Shown: positions 5,356 to 13,364 of the stretch, in pieces
Numbering within the stretch: the first letter of the stretch is position 1
How the letters are laid out: each line of letters starts with the position of its first letter
Source of the DNA: an uncultured Alphaproteobacteria bacterium
Lineage (GTDB): Bacteria > Pseudomonadota > Alphaproteobacteria > Caulobacterales > Parvularculaceae
DNA length: 13,873 bases
Assembly (NCBI GenBank): GCA_937895955.1
Contig: CALAZI010000044.1
Location: 1-13,873 of the forward strand
Direction of reading: 5' to 3'
Program-made: the position numbers and the translations under genes
Notes under the pieces: model-generated
What the model was told of the DNA's origin: nothing
Databases searched by the model: none
Seen by the model: only the letters and a program-made list of their open reading frames with translations

Positions 5356-8300
5356 TTATTGCGTGGGCCCTGCCCCCAGCGACAACCCGTCGCGGCCGCG
5401 ATTGGGGGAACCGCCCCGCCGGTTGATGCCGAAGCGCAAATAAAGCGGCGGTATCACGAACAGGTTGACGAGCACGGAGGCTATCAGCCCACAGACGATC
5501 ACGATCGCCATCGGGTGTTCGATCTCGTGCCCCGGCTTCACGCCGCTGACGATCAGAGGCAATAATGCCAGTCCCGTCGTCAGCGAGGTCATCAGGATAG
5601 GCGTCAGGCGTTCCTCCGTCCCCTGAAGGACAAGCGCCATACCGGGCTGAAGGCCTTCCTCCTCCTCGAGATGCCGGAAGTGGCTGACCATCATGACGCT
5701 TGTTCGCGAGGAGATGCCGAGCACGGTGATGAAGCCGATCAGCGATCCCAGCGAGACGACCCCGCCGCCGAGAATGGCGCCGGCGACGCCGCCGAGCATG
5801 ACGCCTGCGAGACCGAAGAAGATGATCGAGGCGATGCGGACCGACTGAAAGAGCGCATGGAGGATGAGAAAAACCGCGGCTAGCGCTATGACCAGCGCGA
5901 AGAAGAGGCGCGACTGCGCGGCGCGAAGTTCGGCCGACTCGCCGAGGACTTGCGGGAAATAGCCGCGGTCGAACGAAACTGTCTCAAGCGCGCGGTTGAC
6001 GTCCGCGGCGACCGCGCCAAGCGAGCGGCCGTCCGGCTCGAGGCTGACATCGATGCGGCGCGACGCGGCTTCGCGTGTCACCGAATTCGGCGTCGGTGCG
6101 ATGAAGACATCGGCGACGGCGTCGAGCGGTACAAGCGCGCCCGATGAAGTCCGGACACGGATATCTCTGAGTGTTTCGATCGACGTCGCGAATTGCTGCT
6201 CGCCGCGCACGACGACATTGAAGATTTTCTGGTCGTCATAAACTTGACCGACGCGCTCGCCATTGATCAGCACCGATGTCGCCTCGCGCACATCCGCCGG
6301 CGTGACGCCGACCGCCGCCGCGGCGTCCGGACGGTAGCGAATCTGAATATGGGGGACATAAGTCAAGCTCTGTGCGTGGACATCCTTTACGCCGTCGATC
6401 GACGAGAGCGCCCGCTCGACTTCCTTGCTCTTGGCGATCAGCACGTCGAGGTCGGGGCCGAAAATGCGCACCACGATCGAAGAACCCGATCCCGTCAGAA
6501 CTTCTTTGACGCGCTCGCGCAGATAGGTGAGGAGGTCCCGGAAAAGACCGGGATAGCCGTCGACAATGGTCTGGATCTCTTCAACCTTTGCGTCGTAGTC
6601 GACTTTCGGATCAAGGCTGATCCAGAGTTCCGTGAAATCGACCCCGTAAACCTCGTCGGCGACTTCCGCGCGTCCGACATGGGCGCCGAAATTGCGCACG
6701 CCCGGGACGGCGGTCAATTCGTCCGACGCGCGGATCGTAATCCGGTTCATCGCGTCAAGCGACGTGCCGGGACGTTCGAGCCAGTGCATCAGGAAGTCGT
6801 ATTCACGGAACTTCGGCAATAATTCCTGACCGAGAAAGGGATAAATGAGCGCCGATGAGACGATGGCGACGCCAAGGGCGGCGATCGCCCCGCGCCAGCT
6901 GCCCGCGGCGCGGGCGATAAGCGGCCGGTAGCGCGCCTTCAGCCATTGCACGGCCGGAGAATCCTTGCGTCGCCGATCGGCTGCGCCGGGCAGGAGAAGA
7001 AGACTCATTGCGGGCGTCACTGTAAGCGCTACCGCAAGCGATGCGAGAATAGCGGTGATGTAGGTAAGCGCCAGCGGCTTGAAGAAGGCGCCTGTGAGGC
7101 CCGACAGGCTGAACACCGGGATCAGGGCGGAGGCGACGATCATGCTGCCGAAGACGACCGCAGTCCGGACCTCCGTCGAAGCGTCGAGCACGACAGAAAA
7201 CGCCGGGCGCGGGTGTCCTGCTTCCGCATTGAGGCGCAGGCGTCGCATGATGTTTTCGACATCGATGATCGCGTCGTCGACGACTTCGCCAAGCGCGATG
7301 ACAAGACCCGCCAGCACCATGGTGTTGATGACGCCGCCCGAATAATTGAGGACAAGCGCGGCGGCGAGCAGGGAGAGCGGGATTGCCGTGATGCTGATGA
7401 CGGCCGAGCGCCAGTCATAGAGAAACAGCGTCAGAACGATGATCACGAGAACGCAGCCGATCAGCAGCGCCTGGTTGAGATTCAGCAGCGAGTTTTCAAT
7501 GTAAGTCGCCGGACGGAAGATGGTCGGATCGACTTTGACGCCTTCGAGCGCCGGGGCGAGATCCCGCAACGCCTCCTCGACGCCGCGCGTCACGTCAAGC
7601 GTATTGCCCCAGGGCTGTTTCTCGACGATCAGAAGAATACCGGGGGCGCCATCGATAATGGCGTCGCCGATCGGCGGCGGCACGCCTTCAATGATCTCCG
7701 CGACATCGCCGAGCGTGAGAGCGGCGCCGTCACGGTTTTCAATGATGACGCTCGCGAGGTCTTCAAGGGATTGAACGGTCGGCGCATGCACGACGCTGAA
7801 ACGCTGGTTCGGACCTTCGACGAAGGCGCCGCCGGTGACAGCGGTCGCCTTGGCGGCGGCCTCTTTGACCTGGGTGAGCGTCAGGCCGAAGCCGTCGAGC
7901 TTTGCCGGATCGACGCGCACCTGCAATTCCCGGTCGCGCTGGCCCCAGATGGCGACATTCGCGACGCCCGATACGGACATGAGCCGGGGACGGATGGTCC
8001 AGACCGCCAGCGTAGAAAGCTCAATCTGCGACAACGTTTCCGATTGAAGACCGATCTTCAGCACGCGGCTTGTGGACGAGAGCGGGGAGAGCAGGACGGG
8101 CGGGCGCGCCACCGCGGGCAGTGTCGGCGCTACAAGCGCCACGCGCTCCTGCACCAGCTGCCTTGCCTTCAGGAGATCGACGTCGCGCTTGAAGATGATC
8201 TTGACCGATGAGAGGCCCAGCACCGATTTCGAACGGACGGTTTCTAGCCAGGCGACGCCGTTGACGGCGTTCTCAAGCGGGACAGTGACAAGCTGCTCGA

Positions 8301-8481
8301 CTTCCACGGCGGAGAGACCCGGCGCTTCGGTCTGGATTTCAACGAGCGGCGCCGCGAATTCCGGGAAGACGTCGAGTTGCGCGCCGCCAAGGCTGCGCGC
8401 GCCGACCGCGACCAGTACGATCGCCAGCGCAACGACGATGAACCGTATGCGGAGCGCCGCGGAAACGATGCCGGAGATCAT
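5356..8481 (-). CDS. Heavy-metal-type RND efflux pump (CzcA/CusA-like), inner-membrane component
   Basis: 1041 residues, full length for the HME-RND class. It is a proton-driven antiporter with 12 membrane helices and two large periplasmic domains (about 31-335 and 550-855). TM1 lies at 12-29. The TM4 signature carrying the proton-relay acids is GEVVDDAIIDVENI (398-411), with D402, D403 and E409 matching the region of the essential acids of CzcA. It differs from the DGAVV version usual in CzcA-type zinc/cobalt/cadmium pumps. Hallmarks of the class include QLDVFPEFAAPLVEIQTEAPG (start) and RVDPAKLDGFGLT. I see no clear copper-type methionine triad, so the metal is undetermined (a NrsA-like nickel branch is possible, from memory). 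Its ATG overlaps the adaptor stop by 4 bp, giving coupled synthesis of the tripartite pump. Confidence 0.93.
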   Translation of the reverse strand: MISGIVSAALRIRFIVVALAIVLVAVGARSLGGAQLDVFPEFAAPLVEIQTEAPGLSAVEVEQLVTVPLENAVNGVAWLETVRSKSVLGLSSVKIIFKRDVDLLKARQLVQERVALVAPTLPAVARPPVLLSPLSSTSRVLKIGLQSETLSQIELSTLAVWTIRPRLMSVSGVANVAIWGQRDRELQVRVDPAKLDGFGLTLTQVKEAAAKATAVTGGAFVEGPNQRFSVVHAPTVQSLEDLASVIIENRDGAALTLGDVAEIIEGVPPPIGDAIIDGAPGILLIVEKQPWGNTLDVTRGVEEALRDLAPALEGVKVDPTIFRPATYIENSLLNLNQALLIGCVLVIIVLTLFLYDWRSAVISITAIPLSLLAAALVLNYSGGVINTMVLAGLVIALGEVVDDAIIDVENIMRRLRLNAEAGHPRPAFSVVLDASTEVRTAVVFGSMIVASALIPVFSLSGLTGAFFKPLALTYITAILASLAVALTVTPAMSLLLLPGAADRRRKDSPAVQWLKARYRPLIARAAGSWRGAIAALGVAIVSSALIYPFLGQELLPKFREYDFLMHWLERPGTSLDAMNRITIRASDELTAVPGVRNFGAHVGRAEVADEVYGVDFTELWISLDPKVDYDAKVEEIQTIVDGYPGLFRDLLTYLRERVKEVLTGSGSSIVVRIFGPDLDVLIAKSKEVERALSSIDGVKDVHAQSLTYVPHIQIRYRPDAAAAVGVTPADVREATSVLINGERVGQVYDDQKIFNVVVRGEQQFATSIETLRDIRVRTSSGALVPLDAVADVFIAPTPNSVTREAASRRIDVSLEPDGRSLGAVAADVNRALETVSFDRGYFPQVLGESAELRAAQSRLFFALVIALAAVFLILHALFQSVRIASIIFFGLAGVMLGGVAGAILGGGVVSLGSLIGFITVLGISSRTSVMMVSHFRHLEEEEGLQPGMALVLQGTEERLTPILMTSLTTGLALLPLIVSGVKPGHEIEHPMAIVIVCGLIASVLVNLFVIPPLYLRFGINRRGGSPNRGRDGLSLGAGPTQ

Positions 8482-9641
8482 TTGCCGACGCCGAATTCAG
8501 AACCGGCGAGTTCGGCGACGCCGGCCGTCACGACCTTCGTTCCCGCCGGTGGCCCTTCGGAGAGCACGGCGACATCTTCGGCGATATAATCCACAATGAC
8601 GCGCCGCCGCGCGAAGGTGGCGGCGTCGATCGCTTCATAGACCCAGGCGCCGCCGTGAATGTCCGTGAAAATAGCCGATAGAGGCGCCGCGAGCCGGGGC
8701 GTCGTCTCGCCCATGGCGATTGCAACGCCGACGCGCTCGCCCGGGCGCAGATCGATGTCAGACGCTTCCGTCAGGAAATAAAGATCGACCGAAGAGGTTG
8801 ACGTCGTCGCGGTCGGCGGGCCGTCAATGCGGACAGCGCCGGTGAGCGGGGCCCGCGATCCAAGGCGCAAGATTTTCGCCGGTGCCTTGTCCGCAATCTT
8901 TTCAAGATCAGAGGAAAAAACCGGCACGCGGATGAGCGCGTTCTCCAGTGCCGTGACGCGAAAGAGCGGGTCGCCGGCCCGGACCATCTGTCCAAGCCCC
9001 ACGGCGTAGTCGCCGAGCAACCCTGTAATGGGCGCTGTGACCGCTGCGCCCTGGTCGTTGGCCCCGGCGTCCATGCTGATTTGCGTGCGAACGCTCGCGA
9101 AAGCGGCTTCGGCTTGCGCGACTTCGGCGCGCGCGCGTTCGGCGTCCTCTTCACTTGCGCCTTCGGCTGCGACGAGATCAAGGGTTCGCTTGAGGCGCGC
9201 CCGCGCATTGTCGAGTTCAAGACGGCGTACACGGATTGCCTGGTCCGGGCTGACGCCCGCGGTTTGGGCCGCGACGCCGTGCAGCTGGAGGACCGGCGCC
9301 CCCGCTTGAACGCGGGCGCCGGGGACGAGAAGCCCGCCTTTGGGTGCGGTGACGATCCCGTCGAAGGGCGCGGCGACCAGCGAGCTTGCGCCCGGCGCCG
9401 GCGTCACAACGCCGGTAAAGAGGCGTTCGTTTGCGACCTCGCGCATTCCAAGGACCGCCGTCTCGATTCCGGTGCGCCGCACCGCATCATCGGTGAAGGT
9501 GATGCGCGTCAGGTCCGACTCCGGCCGCTTGTTTTCTACCGTGGCCGGCTCCGTCTTCGCGTGGGTCTCTTTTGAGCCTCCGCAAGCCGCAAGCAGGCTG
9601 AACGCCGCCAGGAGTGAGATCAGATGTGGGAGCCGCTTCAT
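8478..9641 (-). CDS. RND efflux periplasmic adaptor subunit (membrane fusion lipoprotein)
   Basis: 387 residues. A lipoprotein signal peptide ends with lipobox LAAC (17-20), so Cys20 is probably lipidated and anchors it to the inner membrane facing the periplasm. Then come the first half of the biotinyl-lipoyl-like domain (about 85-125, APFDGIVTAPKGGLLVPGARVQAG), an alpha-helical hairpin (about 131-187, SPDQAIRVRRLELDNARARL onward), the second lipoyl half (about 199-230, VTAPITGLLGDYAVGLGQMVRAGDPLF), a beta-barrel and a membrane-proximal domain (VAELAGSEFGVGK end). It bridges the RND pump and the outer-membrane factor. No His- or Met-rich metal-binding N-terminus is seen, unlike CzcB or CusB with such motifs. 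ATGA overlaps on both sides (outer-membrane factor and pump) mark one operon. Confidence 0.92.
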   Translation of the reverse strand: MKRLPHLISLLAAFSLLAACGGSKETHAKTEPATVENKRPESDLTRITFTDDAVRRTGIETAVLGMREVANERLFTGVVTPAPGASSLVAAPFDGIVTAPKGGLLVPGARVQAGAPVLQLHGVAAQTAGVSPDQAIRVRRLELDNARARLKRTLDLVAAEGASEEDAERARAEVAQAEAAFASVRTQISMDAGANDQGAAVTAPITGLLGDYAVGLGQMVRAGDPLFRVTALENALIRVPVFSSDLEKIADKAPAKILRLGSRAPLTGAVRIDGPPTATTSTSSVDLYFLTEASDIDLRPGERVGVAIAMGETTPRLAAPLSAIFTDIHGGAWVYEAIDAATFARRRVIVDYIAEDVAVLSEGPPAGTKVVTAGVAELAGSEFGVGK

Positions 9642-11002
9642 GGAATGCTGCCTTCTGAGGACGCAACAACAACATCGCTTCCGGCGCCGAATTTGAGATC
9701 AGCCGCGGCGCGGCTGTACGCGGCGACGGCGTCGGCGCGTTGCAGCCGCGCGGCGATGAGATCGCGGCGCGCCAGCGTAACTTCGAGCAGCGAGGCGCGG
9801 CCCAGACCAAGCGCCGCTTCGGCGACGGTTAAGCGGCGCTCGGCCGCTGGAAGGAGATCTTCATCAATCATCGCGAGCGTGCGGCGCGCCGTTTCGAGAT
9901 TGCCCAGCGCGGCGTCGATTTGCTGATCGATCAACAGGCGAAGCCCGTCGCGTTCGGCGAGCGCGCGATCAAGGATCGCTTGGGCGCGGGCGCGGGCCGC
10001 CTGACCGCGATCAAACAGCGGAATGTTGACCGACGCGCCGGCGCTGACTTTCAATTTCTCCCCTTGTTCCTGACCGAGATCGATGATGGCGCCGGGCTGC
10101 AGAACATCGAGCGCAACGCCGTCGAGGTCGCGCCGTGCAGCGTCTACGGCGAGATCGGCGGCGAAAATGTCGGGCCGCCTTGCCGCCGCTGATTTCAGGA
10201 CATCGGCGTCAGCCGCTGACCTGCCTCCGATGTCGGAGACGGTCACGATATCGAGCGGGGTAGCGACCAGCGTTTCGAGCGCGATCAGCGCCAGCGCCGC
10301 GTCATTGCGCGCGCGTTCGGCGGCGATTTCGCTGTCGGCGGCGGCGGCGTGTGCCGTCGCCGTATCTATGCCTCTGCCGCGCCCGAGGGCTTGCGCCTTT
10401 TCCGCGAGTTCCACGAGCTTGGCGGCTGCTTTCGCATCCTCGTCGAGTAACGCCGCCCTGTCGCGCGCGCGGGCGAGATCGGCGATCCCTGTGCGGGCAT
10501 CCCGCGCGAGGGCAAGGCCATTCTGCACCACGGACTGGCGCGCCCGTTCGAGGCGATCTCGCGCGGCGTCGATGCGCGCCGGGCGCCGCAAGAGATCGAT
10601 CGGAATGGCGATCGCGCCTTCGAGAAGACCGCTGCCGACCGGGTCGAGCAGCGAAAGATTTGGATTACGCGGCGTTCGCGCTGCGATGAGATCGGCCTCG
10701 GAAAGACCGAGATCGGCAAGGCTCGCGCGAAGGCCCGGATTGTTCCAGAGGGCGAGCGCGACGATTTCGCGCTCGTCTGCGCCATCGGCAAGATTGACGC
10801 CCTGGGGCGATGAGCCCTCGACATGGCTGCGCGGAACGCCGGCCCCAGCGCGCGCTTCAAGCGCTGCGGAAATTGCAGCGGCCGACCGGTCCTTGCCGGT
10901 TGCGCAGGAGGCGCAAAAAACGAGGCCCGCCAAGGCGAGCCATCCGGGACTCGACATGACCCCTCGCTGGCGCCTGTCATCCCGACAGCGCCCTATCTTC
11001 AT
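9638..11002 (-). CDS. TolC-like outer-membrane factor of the efflux operon (OEP family)
   Basis: 454 residues, with the repeated long-helix pattern of outer-membrane efflux proteins: two OEP halves at roughly residues 70-255 and 270-440, with ALWNNPGLRASLADLGLSEADLIAAR in the first and AARRPDIFAADLAVDAARRDLDG in the second. It forms the exit duct across the outer membrane. The N-terminus has a hydrophobic stretch (WLALAGLVFCASC) with a lipobox-like CASC, so Cys33 may be lipidated. ATG 11002 gives a basic leader; ATG 10957 (residue 16) has a purine-rich GAGGGG just before it and is a real alternative, though it leaves no positive charge in the signal. First gene of the efflux operon; 75 bp separate it from the kinase gene, and this gap holds a perfect palindrome. 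The stop overlaps the adaptor start. Confidence 0.88.
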   Translation of the reverse strand: MKIGRCRDDRRQRGVMSSPGWLALAGLVFCASCATGKDRSAAAISAALEARAGAGVPRSHVEGSSPQGVNLADGADEREIVALALWNNPGLRASLADLGLSEADLIAARTPRNPNLSLLDPVGSGLLEGAIAIPIDLLRRPARIDAARDRLERARQSVVQNGLALARDARTGIADLARARDRAALLDEDAKAAAKLVELAEKAQALGRGRGIDTATAHAAAADSEIAAERARNDAALALIALETLVATPLDIVTVSDIGGRSAADADVLKSAAARRPDIFAADLAVDAARRDLDGVALDVLQPGAIIDLGQEQGEKLKVSAGASVNIPLFDRGQAARARAQAILDRALAERDGLRLLIDQQIDAALGNLETARRTLAMIDEDLLPAAERRLTVAEAALGLGRASLLEVTLARRDLIAARLQRADAVAAYSRAAADLKFGAGSDVVVASSEGSIP

Positions 11003-11035
11003 GACTAATGCACAGAATGCCTTACGGCCGGGTTA

Positions 11036-11064
11036 CTGAATGATTGGGAATTCCCAATGTTCAG
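11036..11064. promoter_or_regulatory. Perfect 16-bp palindrome, candidate operator of the efflux genes
   Basis: ATTGGGAATTCCCAAT (11043-11058) is perfectly self-complementary, and CTGAA (11036-11040) / TTCAG (11060-11064) extend the dyad with one offset base. It lies 41-56 bp upstream of the outer-membrane-factor ATG, inside the 75-bp gap after the kinase gene. No T tract follows on the minus strand, so an operator is likelier than a terminator. The half-site ATTCCCAATGTT recurs with one mismatch upstream of the response regulator. Confidence 0.55.
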
Positions 11065-11077
11065 TCTTGCAGTCGCC

Positions 11078-12442
11078 TCACGGCGCGGCCGGAATCGTCG
11101 CAGAAACCTTGAGACCGGGCCTCGCGTCCTCCAGCGTCAGGGCGCCGTGATGCAAGCGAGCGACGGCGGCCGCAATCGACAGCCCGAGGCCGGAGCCGGG
11201 TTTTGACCGGCTTGCGTCCCCGCGTTCGAAGGGCGCTAGCAGCCGCGCTCGTTCCGTCGCCGGAATGCCCGGACCATTGTCCGCAACAATGAAATGGGCA
11301 GCGGCGCCGTCAAGGTTGAGGTCGACGCTGATCCGCGCGTTAGCCGGCGTATGCTGAATCGCATTGTCGAGAAGGTTGGCGGCGAGTTGCGCGGCGAGGC
11401 CTGCGTCGCCCTTCAAGACGACATCTGGTGCAAGCTTCGTGTTGAGTGTGCGACCGCTCGCTTCAATGTCAGGGCGATAGGCGTCGACGACGCGTTCCAC
11501 GACCTGGCTGAAATCGAACGGGGCGAAACGCGCCTCCATTGCGCCGCTCTCGATCTCGGAAAGACGCAACATGGCTTCGAACGTCCGGAGCAATTGTTTG
11601 ATATCGTCTTGCGCAGCGGTCAGCGCGTCCTGCGCTATATCTGGCGTTTCCGCGCGCTGAGCGGCTTCGATCCGTTGAGACAGATGCGCAAGCGGCGTGC
11701 GCAAATCATGGGCGACATTCGCCGACACGCGGCGCAAGCTTGCAACGAGGATCTCAAGGCGTTCGAGCATGTCGTTGAACGTCGTCGTCAATTCGTCGAT
11801 GTCATCGGGATTGCGGCGGTTGGCGATGGGCGCCCGGACGCTGAGGTCGCCGGCCGCAACTTCCCGCGCGACAATGCCCAGCTGGCTCATGCGCAACAGC
11901 GTTCGGCGCGTCGCAAGGAGCCCAACCACGAGCGCGGCCGCGAGACTGAAAAGGCCCGTCCAGGTCAAGGCCTGCAACACGGCGTTGCGAATGCGCTCCG
12001 ATCGTTCCAGATCGTCGCCGACGCTGAGGCGGTCGCCGGACGCAAGCGTCGATGTCAGCACCAGATAATCGCCAATAGGCCTCTCATCGCGGTCAGGTGG
12101 ATCAACGAGGCGCCAGCCGGGTTCTTGGGGAGGAAGGATGTCCTCGCCCGCGATCACGCGGCCGTCCGCCGCTTCGAGGCGATAGGTGAAAGTCGTCGGA
12201 TGCGACAAGCGCGCGGCGATGGCTTGCGCTGCGGCGCCTTCGCCTTCAGACGCGAAAATGCCGGAGATGTAGGCCGCCTCCGATTCGATCTGGGCGCGGA
12301 GTTCATCGGACGCCGCGTTGCGCGACGCAAACCACGCGCCGGCGCCCGCGAAGATGAAAGTCACACACAAGAGCGCCGCGTAGATCGCAACGAGACGGAA
12401 CCCGGTCGATGCAAACATTCTGTCACCGCGCCCGGATGACAT
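11078..12442 (-). CDS. Sensor histidine kinase of the efflux-linked two-component system
   Basis: 454 residues. Two membrane helices (about 15-38 and 159-177) enclose a periplasmic sensor of about 120 residues without obvious metal-binding His/Cys clusters. A HAMP linker follows (about 178-232), then HisKA with phospho-acceptor H245 in ANVAHDLRTPLAHL. The ATP-binding domain has the N box NLLDNAIQHTP (N360), G1 DNGPGIP (388-394) and G2 GSGLGL (416-421). It should autophosphorylate on sensing the stress and pass phosphate to the partner regulator. It resembles the CusS/CzcS type in layout and context. ATG 12442 gives a 20-bp overlap with the regulator gene; ATG 12418, just after the regulator stop with GGTGA before it, would remove eight residues. 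Both are plausible. Confidence 0.92.
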   Translation of the reverse strand: MSSGRGDRMFASTGFRLVAIYAALLCVTFIFAGAGAWFASRNAASDELRAQIESEAAYISGIFASEGEGAAAQAIAARLSHPTTFTYRLEAADGRVIAGEDILPPQEPGWRLVDPPDRDERPIGDYLVLTSTLASGDRLSVGDDLERSERIRNAVLQALTWTGLFSLAAALVVGLLATRRTLLRMSQLGIVAREVAAGDLSVRAPIANRRNPDDIDELTTTFNDMLERLEILVASLRRVSANVAHDLRTPLAHLSQRIEAAQRAETPDIAQDALTAAQDDIKQLLRTFEAMLRLSEIESGAMEARFAPFDFSQVVERVVDAYRPDIEASGRTLNTKLAPDVVLKGDAGLAAQLAANLLDNAIQHTPANARISVDLNLDGAAAHFIVADNGPGIPATERARLLAPFERGDASRSKPGSGLGLSIAAAVARLHHGALTLEDARPGLKVSATIPAAP

Positions 12443-13097
12443 ACCCGCTGCCCCGAACGGTGTGAATCAACGGCTCTTCCTTGCCACGATCGATCTTGCT
12501 GCGAATCCGGCTGATATGGGTCTCGACGATGTTCGTGCCTGGATCGAAATGGAACTCCCAGACCTGCTCCAGCAGCATGGTGCGGGTGACGACGCGGCCG
12601 GCGTTCAGCATCAAAAGTTCAAGGATCTGAAACTCGCGCGGTTGCAGCTCGATGACGGCGTCGCCGCGCCGCACAACGCGCCGTAGCCGGTCGAGGGAAA
12701 GGTCGGCGACGCTGAGCATGGGCTGCTCGCCCCTGAGCGGCGGCCGGCGGGCCAGTGCGCCGACGCGGGCGGCGAGTTCCGAGAACGAGAACGGTTTCAC
12801 AAGATAATCGTCCGCGCCCCCCTCAAGCCCCTCGACGCGATCGGTCACGGCGCCAAGAGCAGTCAGCATGATGACCGGGACGCAAACGCCGGACGACCGG
12901 ATCGCCTTCAGGGTGGATAGACCGTCAAGTTTCGGCAGCATGCGATCGATGATGATCAGATCGAAGGCGGCCTCAGTCGCGAGAAAAAGCCCTTCTCGGC
13001 CATCGGATGCGACGTCGATCTGATTGCCGAGTTCCCGAAATCCTTTGGCGACAAAGTTCGCCATGTTTGGATCGTCTTCGATGAGCAGAATTCGCAC
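12423..13097 (-). CDS. OmpR-family response regulator of the efflux system
   Basis: 224 residues from a GTG start. The receiver domain (1-118) has the acidic pair D8/D9, phospho-acceptor D51 in LIIIDRMLPKLDGL, T79 in VIMLTA and K101 in YLVKPFSF. The C-terminal winged helix (about 128-222) shows LQPREFQILELLMLNAGRVV, the recognition region TNIVETHISRIRSKID and the closing HTVRGSGYVIR, all typical of the OmpR/PhoB class including CusR, CopR and CzcR. It overlaps the kinase gene, and both precede the efflux genes on the same strand, so it very likely activates that operon. A purine-rich GGAAAGAG lies before the GTG. A half-site matching the efflux-operon palindrome lies 67-78 bp upstream, which would fit autoregulation. 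Confidence 0.94.
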   Translation of the reverse strand: MRILLIEDDPNMANFVAKGFRELGNQIDVASDGREGLFLATEAAFDLIIIDRMLPKLDGLSTLKAIRSSGVCVPVIMLTALGAVTDRVEGLEGGADDYLVKPFSFSELAARVGALARRPPLRGEQPMLSVADLSLDRLRRVVRRGDAVIELQPREFQILELLMLNAGRVVTRTMLLEQVWEFHFDPGTNIVETHISRIRSKIDRGKEEPLIHTVRGSGYVIRAR

Positions 13098-13163
13098 GGA
13101 CTCTTTCCGGAGTTGGTTTTGGTTGCTTTTGTCGCCTGTGTCTGGAGCGGGAGCAAATCGATT

Positions 13164-13175
13164 ATTCTCAATGTT
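13164..13175. promoter_or_regulatory. Half-site matching the efflux palindrome, upstream of the response regulator
   Basis: ATTCTCAATGTT matches ATTCCCAATGTT at 11050-11061 in 11 of 12 positions. Placed 67-78 bp before the regulator GTG, it is a candidate binding site for the same regulator. A match this good between two short regions is uncommon but could occur by chance. Confidence 0.35.
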
Positions 13176-13251
13176 GACGACCTCTGATCGTTCGCCGCTT
13201 CAATCAGGGTTCAGCGCGATTCGTCATAGCGATCGTTTACGTCCGTCGCCG

Positions 13252-13268
13252 CCTGGCGAAGCGCCAGG
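13252..13268. other. Perfect 7-bp hairpin in the regulator/DUF2493 gap
   Basis: CCTGGCG (13252-13258) and CGCCAGG (13262-13268) pair around a 3-nt loop (AAG; CUU on the minus strand). Its core GGCG-loop-CGCC resembles the larger hairpin at 3151-3174 (GGCG-CUUG-CGCC on the minus strand). No T tract follows. The rest of 13098-13364 shows no gene. Confidence 0.45.
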
Positions 13269-13364
13269 GGCCATCTCCCTCATTCGCGCCTTTGGTCTTC
13301 AGGGGAGCCCCTATGCGCATTGGACGCGATTCCCCGTTCATTCAGATCGGCCCTCGATGACCGC

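Noticed and set aside
6946..8211. Long plus-strand frame of 421 codons
   Set aside because: Antisense to the RND pump gene; rich in Arg, Asp and His as expected from the opposite strand of GC-rich coding DNA, with no domain.
11043..11058. 16-bp palindrome as a terminator of the kinase gene
   Set aside because: No T tract follows on the minus strand and the stem would have no loop; operator interpretation preferred.
11294..12439. Plus-strand frame of 381 codons
   Set aside because: Lies antisense to the histidine kinase, whose conserved boxes are all intact; no motifs in the antisense product.
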